From: Amycolatopsis arida
Lineage (GTDB): Bacteria; Actinomycetota; Actinomycetes; Mycobacteriales; Pseudonocardiaceae
Assembly (NCBI RefSeq): GCF_900115565.1
Contig: NZ_FOWW01000008.1
Location: 1-64,000, forward strand
Reading direction: 5' to 3'
DNA: 64,000 bases
Shown here: positions 43,923 through 51,856 of the stretch, in pieces
Layout of the letters: each line of letters opens with the position of its first letter
Position numbering within the stretch: the stretch's first letter is position 1
Program-made: the position numbers and the translations under genes
Notes under the pieces: model-generated
Databases searched by the model: none
Told to the model about the DNA's origin: nothing
The model's input: the letters and a program-made list of their open reading frames with translations, nothing else

Positions 43923-44615
43923 GTGAACCTGCCGAAGCCCCAACTTGCGTGTCCGCGTTCCGTGGGGTACGGGGATTTCGTCGGTCTGTTACCGGACTAT
44001 CCCGCCGTGCTCCGCAGGGCGCAGCAGCTCGCCGGCTCGGCGACCGCGGTGCAGGGGGCGCTGGCACTCGGCCGGTCCCGGCGGAACCGGCCCGACCTCG
44101 CCCTGCTGGAGATGGTGACCGACGGCGGCAAGCAGCGGCGGTTGCTGGTGGACTCGCTCGCCAGGACCGACCCGATGGGCGGCGAGACCGGCCGCCGGCA
44201 CCTGGAGATCCGGGTGTACGCCCCGCTCTCCCGCCCGATGCTGGTGTTCGACGACCGGTACGCCGTGCTGGCGCTCGACCAGGCGCAGTGGAGCGCGGGT
44301 GCCCTGCTGCTGCGGGCACCACTCGCCGGCACGTGCAGCGAGCTCTTCGAGCTGCAGTGGTCGGCGGCCCGGCCGCTGACCGCCGAGCCGCCCCGGCCGA
44401 AGACGCTGTCCGGCCGGCAACGCGACGTGGTGAACCTGCTGCTGCAGGGCGCGACCGACCACCAGGTGGCGGCCCGGCTCGGGGTGAGCAGCCGGACCGT
44501 GCGCAACGTCGTGTCGCAGCTGCAGCGCCGCTTCGGCACGACCTCGCGAATGGCGCTCGGCTTCCGCCTCGCCCGGCTCGCGACCACCCCGCACCGCGAC
44601 GACCGCCCGGCGTGA
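43923..44615 (+). CDS. LuxR-type HTH transcriptional regulator
   Basis: 230 residues. The C-terminal LuxR/GerE helix-turn-helix reads TLSGRQRDVVNLLLQGATDHQVAARLGVSSRTVRNVVSQLQRRF at about 161-204. The N-terminal 150 residues lack a receiver Asp and an ATPase motif; they contain strand-rich text around LEIRVYAPLSRPMLVFDDRYAVL, similar to the phospholipase-D-like sensor halves of actinobacterial 'TrmB/LuxR' regulators. It lies 180 bp after the lasso exporter on the same strand and may control the cluster. GTG 43923 is the start. Confidence 0.82.
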   Translation: MNLPKPQLACPRSVGYGDFVGLLPDYPAVLRRAQQLAGSATAVQGALALGRSRRNRPDLALLEMVTDGGKQRRLLVDSLARTDPMGGETGRRHLEIRVYAPLSRPMLVFDDRYAVLALDQAQWSAGALLLRAPLAGTCSELFELQWSAARPLTAEPPRPKTLSGRQRDVVNLLLQGATDHQVAARLGVSSRTVRNVVSQLQRRFGTTSRMALGFRLARLATTPHRDDRPA

Positions 44616-44620
44616 CGTCG

Positions 44621-44682
44621 CGAGATCTACCGTCAGAACGCCGAGATCTACCTTCGGGACGCCGAGTTCGACGCTCGGACGA
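44621..44682. repeat. three 21-bp tandem repeats at a convergent gene junction
   Basis: Units 44621-44641, 44642-44662 and a diverged third from 44663 share CGAGATCTACC(G/T)TC(A/G)G. They lie between the stops of the LuxR-type gene (44615) and the convergent hydrolase gene (44706). The unit is the reverse complement of the repeats at 12727-12768. Confidence 0.8.
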
Positions 44683-44705
44683 GTGAGTTCGGCCTCCCCG
44701 GCGGC

Positions 44706-45347
44706 TCACCCCGGCAGGTGGGCGACGAACCAGTCCCCGGCCAGCCGCGCCACCTCCGACAGGGCACCGGGCTCCTCGAACAGGTGGCTCGCGCCGGGCA
44801 CGACCACCAGCTCGCTCGGCCCGGCCAGCCGCGAGCCGGCCTCCCGGTTCAGCTCCAGCACGTGCTCGTCACGGCCGCCGACGATCAGCAGGGTCGGCAC
44901 GGTCACCCGGTCCAGCGCGGCGCCGGCCAGGTCGGGCCGCCCGCCCCGGGACACCACGGCGCGGACCGCCGGGTCGCCGGCGGCCGCCACCAGCGCCGCG
45001 GCCGCCCCGGTGCTCGCGCCGAACAGGCCGACCGGAAGGCCGGCGACCTCGGACCGGTCGCACACCTGCTCGACCGCGAGCCGTACCCGCTCGGCGAGCA
45101 GTCCGATGTCGAACCGCAGCTCGCGGGTGCGCAGGTCCACCGCCTCCTCCTCGGCGGTGAGCAGGTCCATCAGCAACGTCGCCACACCGCGGCGGCGCAG
45201 CGCCTCGGCGACCGCCCGGTTGCGCCCGCTGTGCCGCGAGCTGCCCGAGCCGTGCGCGAACACGACCAACCCCACCGCGTCGGGTGGCACGCCCAGGTCC
45301 CCGCCGAGCTCGCCCCGGTCCGCCCGGAGCGTCACCGGAACCGTCAT
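44706..45347 (-). CDS. dienelactone-hydrolase/alpha-beta hydrolase family protein
   Basis: 213 residues of the alpha/beta-hydrolase fold: LVVFAHGSGSSRHSGRNRAVA (oxyanion strand), nucleophile elbow GLFGASTGAAAAL (Ser), the acid in VGGRDEHVLELN and the His in GASHLFEEPG. Proteins of this size are often encoded beside phosphoribosyltransferases; here it stands alone. A strong GGGAGGGGAGG site precedes ATG 45347. Confidence 0.87.
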   Translation of the reverse strand: MTVPVTLRADRGELGGDLGVPPDAVGLVVFAHGSGSSRHSGRNRAVAEALRRRGVATLLMDLLTAEEEAVDLRTRELRFDIGLLAERVRLAVEQVCDRSEVAGLPVGLFGASTGAAAALVAAAGDPAVRAVVSRGGRPDLAGAALDRVTVPTLLIVGGRDEHVLELNREAGSRLAGPSELVVVPGASHLFEEPGALSEVARLAGDWFVAHLPG

Positions 45348-45378
45348 CTCCTCCCCTCCCCGCGGTGCGACCGCTGGC

Positions 45379-45537
45379 TCACCGCTGGCCGGGCTCGTTG
45401 GTCCGCCGGTCGAAGGTGGTGTGCCCGTTGGGACAGCGCGGGATCTCCTCGCCCTCCCGGACGTCCACCGCCGCCCCGCACTCGGCGCAGTGGAACCGTC
45501 CGCTCTCCCGGGCCCGTTCCCCGGTGTGTGCCGGCAG
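45379..45537 (-). CDS. 52-residue zinc-ribbon protein with apparent CTG start
   Basis: The frame encodes HTGERARESGRFHCAECGAA and ends in RCPNGHTTFDRRTNEPGQR, a CxxC...CxxxH zinc ribbon that resembles small actinobacterial proteins I recall starting M-P-A-(T)-H-T-G. In that position this gene has CTG (45535-45537 complement) followed by Pro-Ala-His-Thr-Gly, with GGGAGG 9 bases upstream and no in-frame ATG, GTG or TTG nearby. It is therefore either a CTG start or a mutated start. It lies 31 bp upstream of the hydrolase gene on the same strand. Confidence 0.65.
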   Translation of the reverse strand: MPAHTGERARESGRFHCAECGAAVDVREGEEIPRCPNGHTTFDRRTNEPGQR

Positions 45538-45607
45538 CGGAAAGCACCTCCCGTTCGCCGTCCGCCGCGAACGGCATACCCGGGCGGGCCGGGGTTCACG
45601 CGCCGCG

Positions 45608-47062
45608 TCACTCCCTCCGGGGGACGGGGAAGGTGACCGGGCTGCGGTGCCCGTCCCGGTCCACCGCGCGGACGCCGAAGAACACGTTGTCCTTCGACAG
45701 CGGCACGACCGCGGACGTGGTGTCGCCGACGGGGATGACATGGGTCCAGTCCGGCGCGGTGGTCTCCCGCCACACCACCTCGTAGCCGGCGAGGTCGGCT
45801 TCCGGCCCACGATCCCAGACCAACTCCGTGTCGTTGGTCAGCCGCTCGGTGCGGATGCCGACACCGGTCGGCGCGCCGGGCCCCTGGGCCAGCGACCACA
45901 GCGTCGCCAGGTTCACCCTGGCCACCCGCGCGATGTAGTCGAAGTCGCAGAACTCGGGCAGGTCGCCGTACTGGACGCCGTCGACCACCCGCACGTCCTG
46001 GTGCTGGTGCCGGTAGTCCTCGTGCGGCTCGGTGAACCGCGCGGCGGGGAAGTCCCGCTCGAGGAAGGGGATGTGGTCGCCGCCGCGGAGGAACCGGTCG
46101 CGCCGGTAGATCACCCGCACCCGCATGCCGGTGGCGGCGTTGGCGGCGACGTCGGTGACGAACCGGGCCAACTGCCGCGACGGCGAGTCGTTCTCCCCGC
46201 CGACCGCGCGCCGGATCGCCGCCTCCTCCGGGGTCTCCGCGGTGGGCACGCCCTCGACGAACAGGCGGACCGTGCGCGGGTCCCTGCTGCCGTCCTCGGC
46301 GGTGCTGCTGCCCACGATGTCGTCGGTGAACATCGCCCGCACGTCGGTCCCCGCGGCGACGAACGTCTCCGCCAGGTGCGCGGCGCCGTACAGGCCCTGC
46401 TCCTCGCCGGCGACGGCGGCGAGCACCACCGTCGACTCCAGCGGGGTGCGGGCCAGCAGCCGGGCCAGCTCCAGCACGACCGCCACGCCCGAGGCGTCGT
46501 CGTCGGCGCCGGGCGCGTCGCTGGTCGCGTCCATCGGGTCGGACGCGCGGGAGTCGTAGTGGCCGCTGACGACGTGCACGCGGTCGGGGTGGCGGGTGCC
46601 GGCGATGGTGGCGACGACGTTGGTGATCCGGGTGGGCGTCGGCACCCGCGGCGCGGGTGGCTGGACGAACGACTGCAGCTCCACGGTCATCCGGCCGCCC
46701 GATCCCACGGCGGCGGCGCGGAACCGCTCGTACAGCCAGTCCCTGGCGGCGCCGATGCCCCGCCGCGGATCGTCCTGACTGGACAGAGTGTGGCGGGTGC
46801 CGAAGGCGGCGAGCCGCCGCACGTCGGCCTCGATGCGCCGGGCGTCGACGGCGGCGAGCAGGCGGCGCAGCGCCGGGTCGGGACGCTGTGGGGTCGCCGG
46901 CCGTCCCGGCGGGCGATGCTCGAACGGCGGGTGGATGGCCGGCTCGGCGGCCGCGGTGGGTGCGGTGGTGAGCGTGGTGGCGGCGGCCGCGCCGGCCGAG
47001 GCGGACAGGAACGCGCGGCGGCTGGTGCCGTTCGGGGATGGTGTCGGTCTGGGAGTGTCCAT
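45608..47062 (-). CDS. secreted M28-family zinc peptidase with fibronectin-like domain
   Basis: 484 residues. A Tat signal (TSRRAFLSASAGAAAA) leads into an aminopeptidase domain. The two-zinc ligands are His in VSGHYDSRA, Asp in GADDDASGVAV, Glu-Glu in VAGEEQGLYG, Asp in MFTDDIVG and His in TEPHEDYRHQHQD. The C-terminal 90 residues read like a fibronectin type III domain (PTGVGIRTERLTNDTELVWD). Probably an exported aminopeptidase. Confidence 0.9.
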   Translation of the reverse strand: MDTPRPTPSPNGTSRRAFLSASAGAAAATTLTTAPTAAAEPAIHPPFEHRPPGRPATPQRPDPALRRLLAAVDARRIEADVRRLAAFGTRHTLSSQDDPRRGIGAARDWLYERFRAAAVGSGGRMTVELQSFVQPPAPRVPTPTRITNVVATIAGTRHPDRVHVVSGHYDSRASDPMDATSDAPGADDDASGVAVVLELARLLARTPLESTVVLAAVAGEEQGLYGAAHLAETFVAAGTDVRAMFTDDIVGSSTAEDGSRDPRTVRLFVEGVPTAETPEEAAIRRAVGGENDSPSRQLARFVTDVAANAATGMRVRVIYRRDRFLRGGDHIPFLERDFPAARFTEPHEDYRHQHQDVRVVDGVQYGDLPEFCDFDYIARVARVNLATLWSLAQGPGAPTGVGIRTERLTNDTELVWDRGPEADLAGYEVVWRETTAPDWTHVIPVGDTTSAVVPLSKDNVFFGVRAVDRDGHRSPVTFPVPRRE

Positions 47063-47205
47063 CGCCCCGTTCTAGGCCGGCTCCCGGAACCGCACCAGCG
47101 ACGAACGGCGGGTTCGGTGGCGTCGCCCCGGCCGTCCGGTTCGCCGGCGGGGCCGCGGGGTATCCGCCACGCGAACCGACTCTCCGACCGGACGGAGGAA
47201 CGACC

Positions 47206-48390
47206 GTGACCGCGACGGTCTGGCTCGGCCGCCTCGGCGGCGTGCGGGTGGGCGTGCACTGGAGCGTGCTCGGGATCGTGGCGATCCTGGTCACCCTGTT
47301 GGCGTTCGCCCGATGGCCCCGGCTGCTGCCCGGCTACTCCGCGGGCGCCTATCTGCTGGCCGGGGTCGTGGCCGCGGCGCTGTTCGTCGTGTCGCTGCTG
47401 GCGCACGAGCTGGCCCACGCGCTGGTCGCCAAGCGCAACGGGCTCGAGGTGGACCACATCGTGCTGTGGCTGCTGGGCGGCGTGGCGCAGCTGCGCGGGG
47501 AGGCCCGCACACCCGGGATCGAGCTGCGGGTGGCCGGCGTCGGCCCGCTGGTCAGCCTGGTGGCCGGGGTGGTGTTCGGCGCGCTCGCGCTGGCCGCCGG
47601 AGCCGCCGACGTCGACCTGCTGGTCACCGCGGTGCTGTCCTACCTCGCGCTGATCAACGTGATCCTCGCGGTGTTCAACCTGATCCCCGCCGCGCCACTG
47701 GACGGAGGGCGGATCCTGCGGGCGGCGCTGTGGGCGTGGCGGGGCGACCGGCACCGGGCCACGGTGTGGAGCGCGCGGGCCGGGCGGGTCTTCGGTTTCC
47801 TGCTCATCGGCTACGGTGCGGTGCAGCTGCTGGTCGGCACGTTCGGCGGTGGGCTGTGGGCGATCCTGATCGGCCTGTTCGTGGTCAACGTCGCCACCGC
47901 GGAGGAGCGGCAGGCCGAGCTGGGCGCCGCGCTGGCTGGGCTGCGGGTGCGGGACGTGATGACGTCGAACCCGGACACCGTGGACGGGGACGTGGCGGTG
48001 AGCGAGTTCCTGCGCGAGGTCGCGCTGGTCCGCCGGCACTCGGCGTTCCCGATCCTCGACCCGGCGGGGCGGTTCCAGGGGATGGTCACGCTCAACCGGT
48101 TGCGCTCGGTGCGGCCGCAGGACCGGGACGCCACCCTGCTGCGGGACGTCGCCTGCCCACCGGGGGAGGTGCCGCTGGCCGAGCCGGACGAGCCGATCAC
48201 CGGGCTGCTCGCGCGGATGGACGGCTGCACCGACGGCAGGGCCCTGGTGTTCGACGAGGACAGGCTGGCCGGCATCGTCACGCCGTCGGACATCAGCAGG
48301 ATGGTGACGCTGCACGGGCTGGGCACCGGCTGGCGGTCCGGCGCCGATCTCACGACACCCGAGTCGAACCCGTGGGCGCCCCGGCGTTGA
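47206..48390 (+). CDS. site-2 (M50) metalloprotease with CBS pair
   Basis: 394 residues. Six hydrophobic helices carry the zinc motif HELAHALVAKR near 67-77 and the third-ligand motif NLIPAAPLDGGRI near 161-173. Residues about 245-375 hold two CBS domains (VRDVMTSNPDTV, then LVFDEDRLAGIVTPSDISRM), which would sense adenine nucleotides. This architecture is the Rip3-type intramembrane protease. GTG 47206 has GGAGG 7 bases upstream. It diverges from the M28 peptidase gene. Confidence 0.92.
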   Translation: MTATVWLGRLGGVRVGVHWSVLGIVAILVTLLAFARWPRLLPGYSAGAYLLAGVVAAALFVVSLLAHELAHALVAKRNGLEVDHIVLWLLGGVAQLRGEARTPGIELRVAGVGPLVSLVAGVVFGALALAAGAADVDLLVTAVLSYLALINVILAVFNLIPAAPLDGGRILRAALWAWRGDRHRATVWSARAGRVFGFLLIGYGAVQLLVGTFGGGLWAILIGLFVVNVATAEERQAELGAALAGLRVRDVMTSNPDTVDGDVAVSEFLREVALVRRHSAFPILDPAGRFQGMVTLNRLRSVRPQDRDATLLRDVACPPGEVPLAEPDEPITGLLARMDGCTDGRALVFDEDRLAGIVTPSDISRMVTLHGLGTGWRSGADLTTPESNPWAPRR

Positions 48391-48517
48391 CGCCGACCAC
48401 GACCGGGCCCCACTCGAGGCACACCCGTTCCCTGTGTACTCCGTGTGTGTCCTGAGCTTGTAACGTCCTTCCCGTGATCGAGCTCGATGACGCCGGCGCA
48501 CCGGCGGCGGTCGCGTC

Positions 48518-49198
48518 GTGACGGGACACGAGCACCGAGACATGGTGTTCCGGCCGCCGGGGCGGGCGCGTGGTGGTGTCGTGGTGTGCCACGAGATTTG
48601 GGGAATCACCACGCCGCTGCTGTCCGCGGCACGCGCCTTGGCCGCGGCCGGGTTCCTGGTCACCGTGCCGGACTTCTACGCCGAAGTGGACCGTCCGCAG
48701 GGCCCGGCGAGTGACGAGCAGGCGCGCCATTGGCGTGACGGTCTCGAGGTCGCTGGTATCGGAGAGGTCCTCGCCGAGGCGATCGGCTGGTTGCGTGTCG
48801 AGGGTGCCCCGCGGGTCGGCGTGCTCGGGTGCTCGATGGGCGGTGCCGTCGCGCTCTGGGCCGCCGCCGCCTTGGACATCGACGCGGCGGTCACGTTCTA
48901 CGGTGGTGGCCTGCTCGAGCCGTACTGGCCGGGCATGCCGGCCGGGGTGGTGCTGGCCGCGAGACTGTCCACCCGGTGGCGAGGCTGCTACGGGGGACGC
49001 GACCCACTCACGCCGGCGGATGCGCTCCGTCGACTGCGTGTCGCACTCGACGGCGGCAGCGGCCTCGGAACCGCTGTCGTCTTCGACGACCTGGACCATG
49101 GTTTCGCCCTCGACCCCACTGATCCCCGCTACGCGCCCGACGAGGCCGCCGCCACCTGGCGGGACGCCCTCGCCTTCCTGGAACGACCCCCTGGCTGA
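48518..49198 (+). CDS. dienelactone hydrolase family protein
   Basis: 226 residues: VVVCHEIWGITTPLLSAARAL (DLH strand/oxyanion loop with the conserved Glu), nucleophile elbow LGCSMGGAVAL, Asp in YGGRDPLTPAD and His in LDHGFALD. The elbow reads GCSMGG, with Ser rather than Cys as the apparent nucleophile, so the activity may be an esterase rather than a true dienelactone hydrolase. GTG 48518 overlaps the stop of a possible 15-codon upstream frame (48474-48521), which could be a coupling leader; that is weak. Confidence 0.87.
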   Translation: MTGHEHRDMVFRPPGRARGGVVVCHEIWGITTPLLSAARALAAAGFLVTVPDFYAEVDRPQGPASDEQARHWRDGLEVAGIGEVLAEAIGWLRVEGAPRVGVLGCSMGGAVALWAAAALDIDAAVTFYGGGLLEPYWPGMPAGVVLAARLSTRWRGCYGGRDPLTPADALRRLRVALDGGSGLGTAVVFDDLDHGFALDPTDPRYAPDEAAATWRDALAFLERPPG

Positions 49199-49257
49199 GA
49201 TCGCGGCCGGCGCGGATGCGCGCCACCACCCGGAACAGCCCACCCGGCCGCTCAGTG

Positions 49258-49271
49258 GGAACAAACGTTCG
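49258..49271 (+). promoter_or_regulatory. LexA-type SOS box upstream of the AlkB gene
   Basis: GGAACAAACGTTCG contains the palindrome GAAC-N4-GTTC and differs by one base from the actinobacterial/Gram-positive SOS consensus CGAAC-N4-GTTCG. A -10-like TATGCT lies at 49281-49286, 7 bp before the start codon region, so a bound LexA would cover the promoter. Regulation by DNA damage fits the repair genes downstream. Confidence 0.65.
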
Positions 49272-49292
49272 ATCACGAGGTATGCTCGGGGC

Positions 49293-49922
49293 ATGTCCGG
49301 TCCGTTGCAGGGGTCGCTGTTCGACGCGACCGGGACCACCGGGTTCGCCCCGCTGTCCCGGGCGCGGCGCACCGTGCTCGGCCGGGGCGCCTGGATCGAC
49401 GTCCTGCCGGGCTGGTTGACCGGGGCGGACGTGCTGTTCGACCGGCTGGTGGGCACCGTGCCGTGGCACGCCGAGCGGCGGCACATGTACGACCGGGTGG
49501 TGGACGTGCCGCGGCTGCTGTGCTTCTACGGCGAGGACGACCCGCTGCCCGACCCCCTGCTCGTCGAGGCCAGGACGGCGTTGAGCGAGTGCTACGCCGC
49601 CGAGCTCGGCGAGCCGTTCCGGACGGCGGGGCTGTGCTACTACCGGAACGGCCGGGACAGCGTGGCCTGGCACGGCGACACGATCGGCCGGGGCAGCAGC
49701 GAGGACACGATGGTGGCGATCCTGTCGCTCGGCGCGGCGCGCCCGCTGCTGCTCCGCCCCCGCGGCGGCGGTGGGCCCACCGTGCGGCACGCGCTGGGCC
49801 ACGGGGACCTCATCGTGATGGGCGGGTCGTGCCAGCGCACCTGGGAGCACGCCGTGCCCAAGACCGCCAAGCCCGTCGGGCCGCGGATCAGCGTGCAGTT
49901 CCGCCCCCGCGGCGTGCGGTGA
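49293..49922 (+). CDS. alkB: AlkB-type 2-oxoglutarate/Fe(II) dioxygenase
   Basis: 209 residues. The iron ligands are His and Asp in SVAWHGDTIG and His in TWEHAVPKT; the 2-oxoglutarate arginine is in GPRISVQFR. The nucleotide-flipping region includes CYYRNGRDS. It repairs alkylated bases (1-methyladenine, 3-methylcytosine) by oxidative demethylation. It stands behind the SOS-type box and upstream of a DNA-glycosylase-like gene. Confidence 0.92.
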   Translation: MSGPLQGSLFDATGTTGFAPLSRARRTVLGRGAWIDVLPGWLTGADVLFDRLVGTVPWHAERRHMYDRVVDVPRLLCFYGEDDPLPDPLLVEARTALSECYAAELGEPFRTAGLCYYRNGRDSVAWHGDTIGRGSSEDTMVAILSLGAARPLLLRPRGGGGPTVRHALGHGDLIVMGGSCQRTWEHAVPKTAKPVGPRISVQFRPRGVR

Positions 49923-49979
49923 TCCCGATGTGCGGTGATCCGCCACGGTGGCGGCACCGAGGACGCCAGCGCGCCGGCC

Positions 49980-50110
49980 ACCCGGTTGTCCACACCCCCC
50001 AAAAGGCAGCCACAGATTTCGGCCACCCCCGTCCAGCGCCCTGACCAGCGGGAAACTGGAGACGGGGCCGGCCCCCAGGAGCGGGTGGGGGTACGTACCG
50101 GGGGCCTGGT
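49980..50110. other. unexplained stem-loop region with a DnaA-box-like site
   Basis: The 407 bp gap 49923-50329 has no credible gene. It contains TTGTCCACA (49986-49994), identical to the high-GC DnaA-box consensus; a hairpin CCCCGTC-CAG (50027-50036) with CTG-GA-GACGGGG (50056-50067); and a second stem GGCCCCC (50070-50076) with GGGGGCC (50100-50106), enclosing the palindrome GGTACGTACC (50090-50099). It could be a structured RNA or a protein-binding site. Neither is established. Confidence 0.35.
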
Positions 50111-50329
50111 TTCGATCATGACGGGGGTTGCGAGGGCGAGGCGGCACCGCACCCCGTGGGCAGTCCCGGGGTCAGCCAGTCGCGGCCGCGCCGCGGGGCA
50201 TCCCGGGCTCACCGGTCGGGCACCGCGCCGGACAGCGGGCGCGACCCACGATGCGCCGGCAGGCCGACGTCGGCCCCCGGTCGGGCGGCTCGCGGTTGGC
50301 CAGCGGGCGCAGGGGGTAGCAGGCGACCC

Positions 50330-51355
50330 GTGCAGACGTTCCTGCCCCACGCCTCCTTCGCGCGCAGCGCGCGGGCGCTCGACTCGCGCCGGTTGGGCAA
50401 GCAACGGGTCGAGGTGTTCCAGATCCTGCGCGCCCTGGTGTGGCCGACGTACGCGTGGAAGCGCCATCCCGCCGTCGCGATGTGGCGCGGCTTCACCCGT
50501 GCCCTGGTCGGTTACGGAGAGGCGGTGTGCGCCGAGTGGGTCCACCGCGGACACCGCGACAGCGTCGCCGGCCAGCTGCGGGCCTACACCGGTCCGGAGC
50601 CCACCACCTGGGAGTACCTTCGGGCCGAGGGCCTGCTGCCACCGTGGCTGGGCTCCCCCGGCCTGCACACCAGTCACCGCGCCGCGCTGCTCGACAAGGA
50701 CCCGGCGCACTACACCGCCGAGCTCGGATTCGCGGGCCCGTTCACCGACTACGTATGGCCGGAACCGGTGTTCCCCCGGTGGCCGCTGCGCCGGCCCGAC
50801 CCGCACCGCCCGCTGCCACCCGGCGAGGCCGCCGCGCTCGCCGGAGTCGCCGCCAGCGACCTCGCCGGACCGATCGGGGACGCCCTGCGCAGGGTGCACC
50901 GTGGGGGCGAAACCGAGGTCGCCGCCGCCCACCCGTCGGTCGGGCGTCCCGCCACCCGCGGAGCCACCGAATACCCCGCTGGCCACGAAGCCATCGGTTA
51001 CCCCGCGATCCGCACGGTCAGCGGGACCGCCGGCATCCTCGCGGCCGGCTTCACCACCCCCGGCCTGACGGCCTGGTACGTCGCCGGCCCCGCGCTCCCC
51101 CGGCACGACCCGGCACCGGCGCCGCCGGTCCCGCCACCACCGTGGAACGGTCCACCGTCCCAGGCGCGGCCACCCACCGCGGACGACGAGGCCGCGATGA
51201 CCGCGGAAGCCGCCGACCCCGGCCAGTTCCGCTTCTTCCGCACCGGCCAGCGCCTACCCGACCCGGGCCGCTTCGGGCTCGTCGTGCTCGACGGCGGCCG
51301 CCCCCGCACGCTGCCGCCGGGCGCCGCCGTCCTCCGGATCCACCCCGGCAGCTGA
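50330..51355 (+). CDS. MSMEG_6728-type pyrimidine-dimer DNA glycosylase-like protein
   Basis: 341 residues. The first 180 residues resemble the pyrimidine-dimer glycosylase (T4 endonuclease V-like) family: MQTFLPHASFARSARALDSRRLGKQRVEVFQILRAL, with the conserved basic N-terminal patch and WPTYAWKRHPAVAMWRGF. The remaining 160 residues are Pro/Ala-rich and low complexity, with no family. GTG 50330 is chosen from the start of homology. It follows the AlkB gene and may be part of a DNA-repair pair. Confidence 0.75.
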   Translation: MQTFLPHASFARSARALDSRRLGKQRVEVFQILRALVWPTYAWKRHPAVAMWRGFTRALVGYGEAVCAEWVHRGHRDSVAGQLRAYTGPEPTTWEYLRAEGLLPPWLGSPGLHTSHRAALLDKDPAHYTAELGFAGPFTDYVWPEPVFPRWPLRRPDPHRPLPPGEAAALAGVAASDLAGPIGDALRRVHRGGETEVAAAHPSVGRPATRGATEYPAGHEAIGYPAIRTVSGTAGILAAGFTTPGLTAWYVAGPALPRHDPAPAPPVPPPPWNGPPSQARPPTADDEAAMTAEAADPGQFRFFRTGQRLPDPGRFGLVVLDGGRPRTLPPGAAVLRIHPGS

Positions 51356-51360
51356 CCGTC

Positions 51361-51428
51361 GTGTTCGCCGCTCCGGTCGCCGTGTTGGCGCCCTGCGAGG
51401 CCAACACGGCGACGCCGCCGGCGAACAC
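51361..51428. terminator. nested 68-bp palindrome at a convergent gene junction
   Basis: Outer arms GTGTTCGCCG (51361-51370) and CGGCGAACAC (51419-51428) are perfect. Inner arms GTCGCCGTGTTGGC (51376-51389) and GCCAACACGGCGAC (51400-51413) are a perfect 14-bp stem with a 10-base loop. A further half copy (GGCGAACACGG) follows. Set between the stops at 51355 and 51458, it is well placed to end transcription from both sides. Confidence 0.8.
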
Positions 51429-51457
51429 GCGGACGTCGGCGGCGAACACGGCGGGGG

Positions 51458-51715
51458 TCAGCGCTGGGCTGCGGCGCGGGAGGCGAGCCATCCGCCGTAG
51501 GCGAGGAGCCCGACCACGCCGAGCTTGCGGGTGCGCCGCCCGACGATCGCTGCGCCGAGCGCCACCTCCGTGGCACCGTTGCGGTACACCCAGCTACGGG
51601 TGTCCTCCGGAAAGAGCGACGCGCTGAGATTCTCGAACAGCTGCGGCGCGGCGAAGTGCGCGGCACCGGTCGCGGCGACCAGCAGTCCCGCGGTCTTGGC
51701 GGCTTTCCCGGCCAT
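51458..51715 (-). CDS. small DoxX-like membrane protein
   Basis: 85 residues with about three hydrophobic stretches (GLLVAATGAAHFAAPQLFENL, VALGAAIVGRR, GVVGLLAYGGWLAS), similar to short DoxX/DUF4267-like proteins. GGAAGGGAAG lies before ATG 51715. Function unknown. Confidence 0.72.
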   Translation of the reverse strand: MAGKAAKTAGLLVAATGAAHFAAPQLFENLSASLFPEDTRSWVYRNGATEVALGAAIVGRRTRKLGVVGLLAYGGWLASRAAAQR

Positions 51716-51856
51716 GTCGGCTTCCCTTCCTGTGCCGGCCGCGCCCTCGTCGGCCCGGCCGTCCGTGCCGACGACGCTATGGGGTACCGGTAGTATCCGG
51801 CGACGTGATCGGCCTCACATCCGTCGACACCCATCGCACAGCCGGCCAGCACCGCC

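Noticed and set aside
48474-48521. 15-codon leader ORF before the dienelactone hydrolase gene
   Set aside because: The 4-base overlap is suggestive, but there is no ribosome site and the length is within chance.
49980-50110. 6C RNA motif
   Set aside because: There are runs of C (CCCCCC, CCCCC), but they are not in the loops of two adjacent hairpins as that motif requires.
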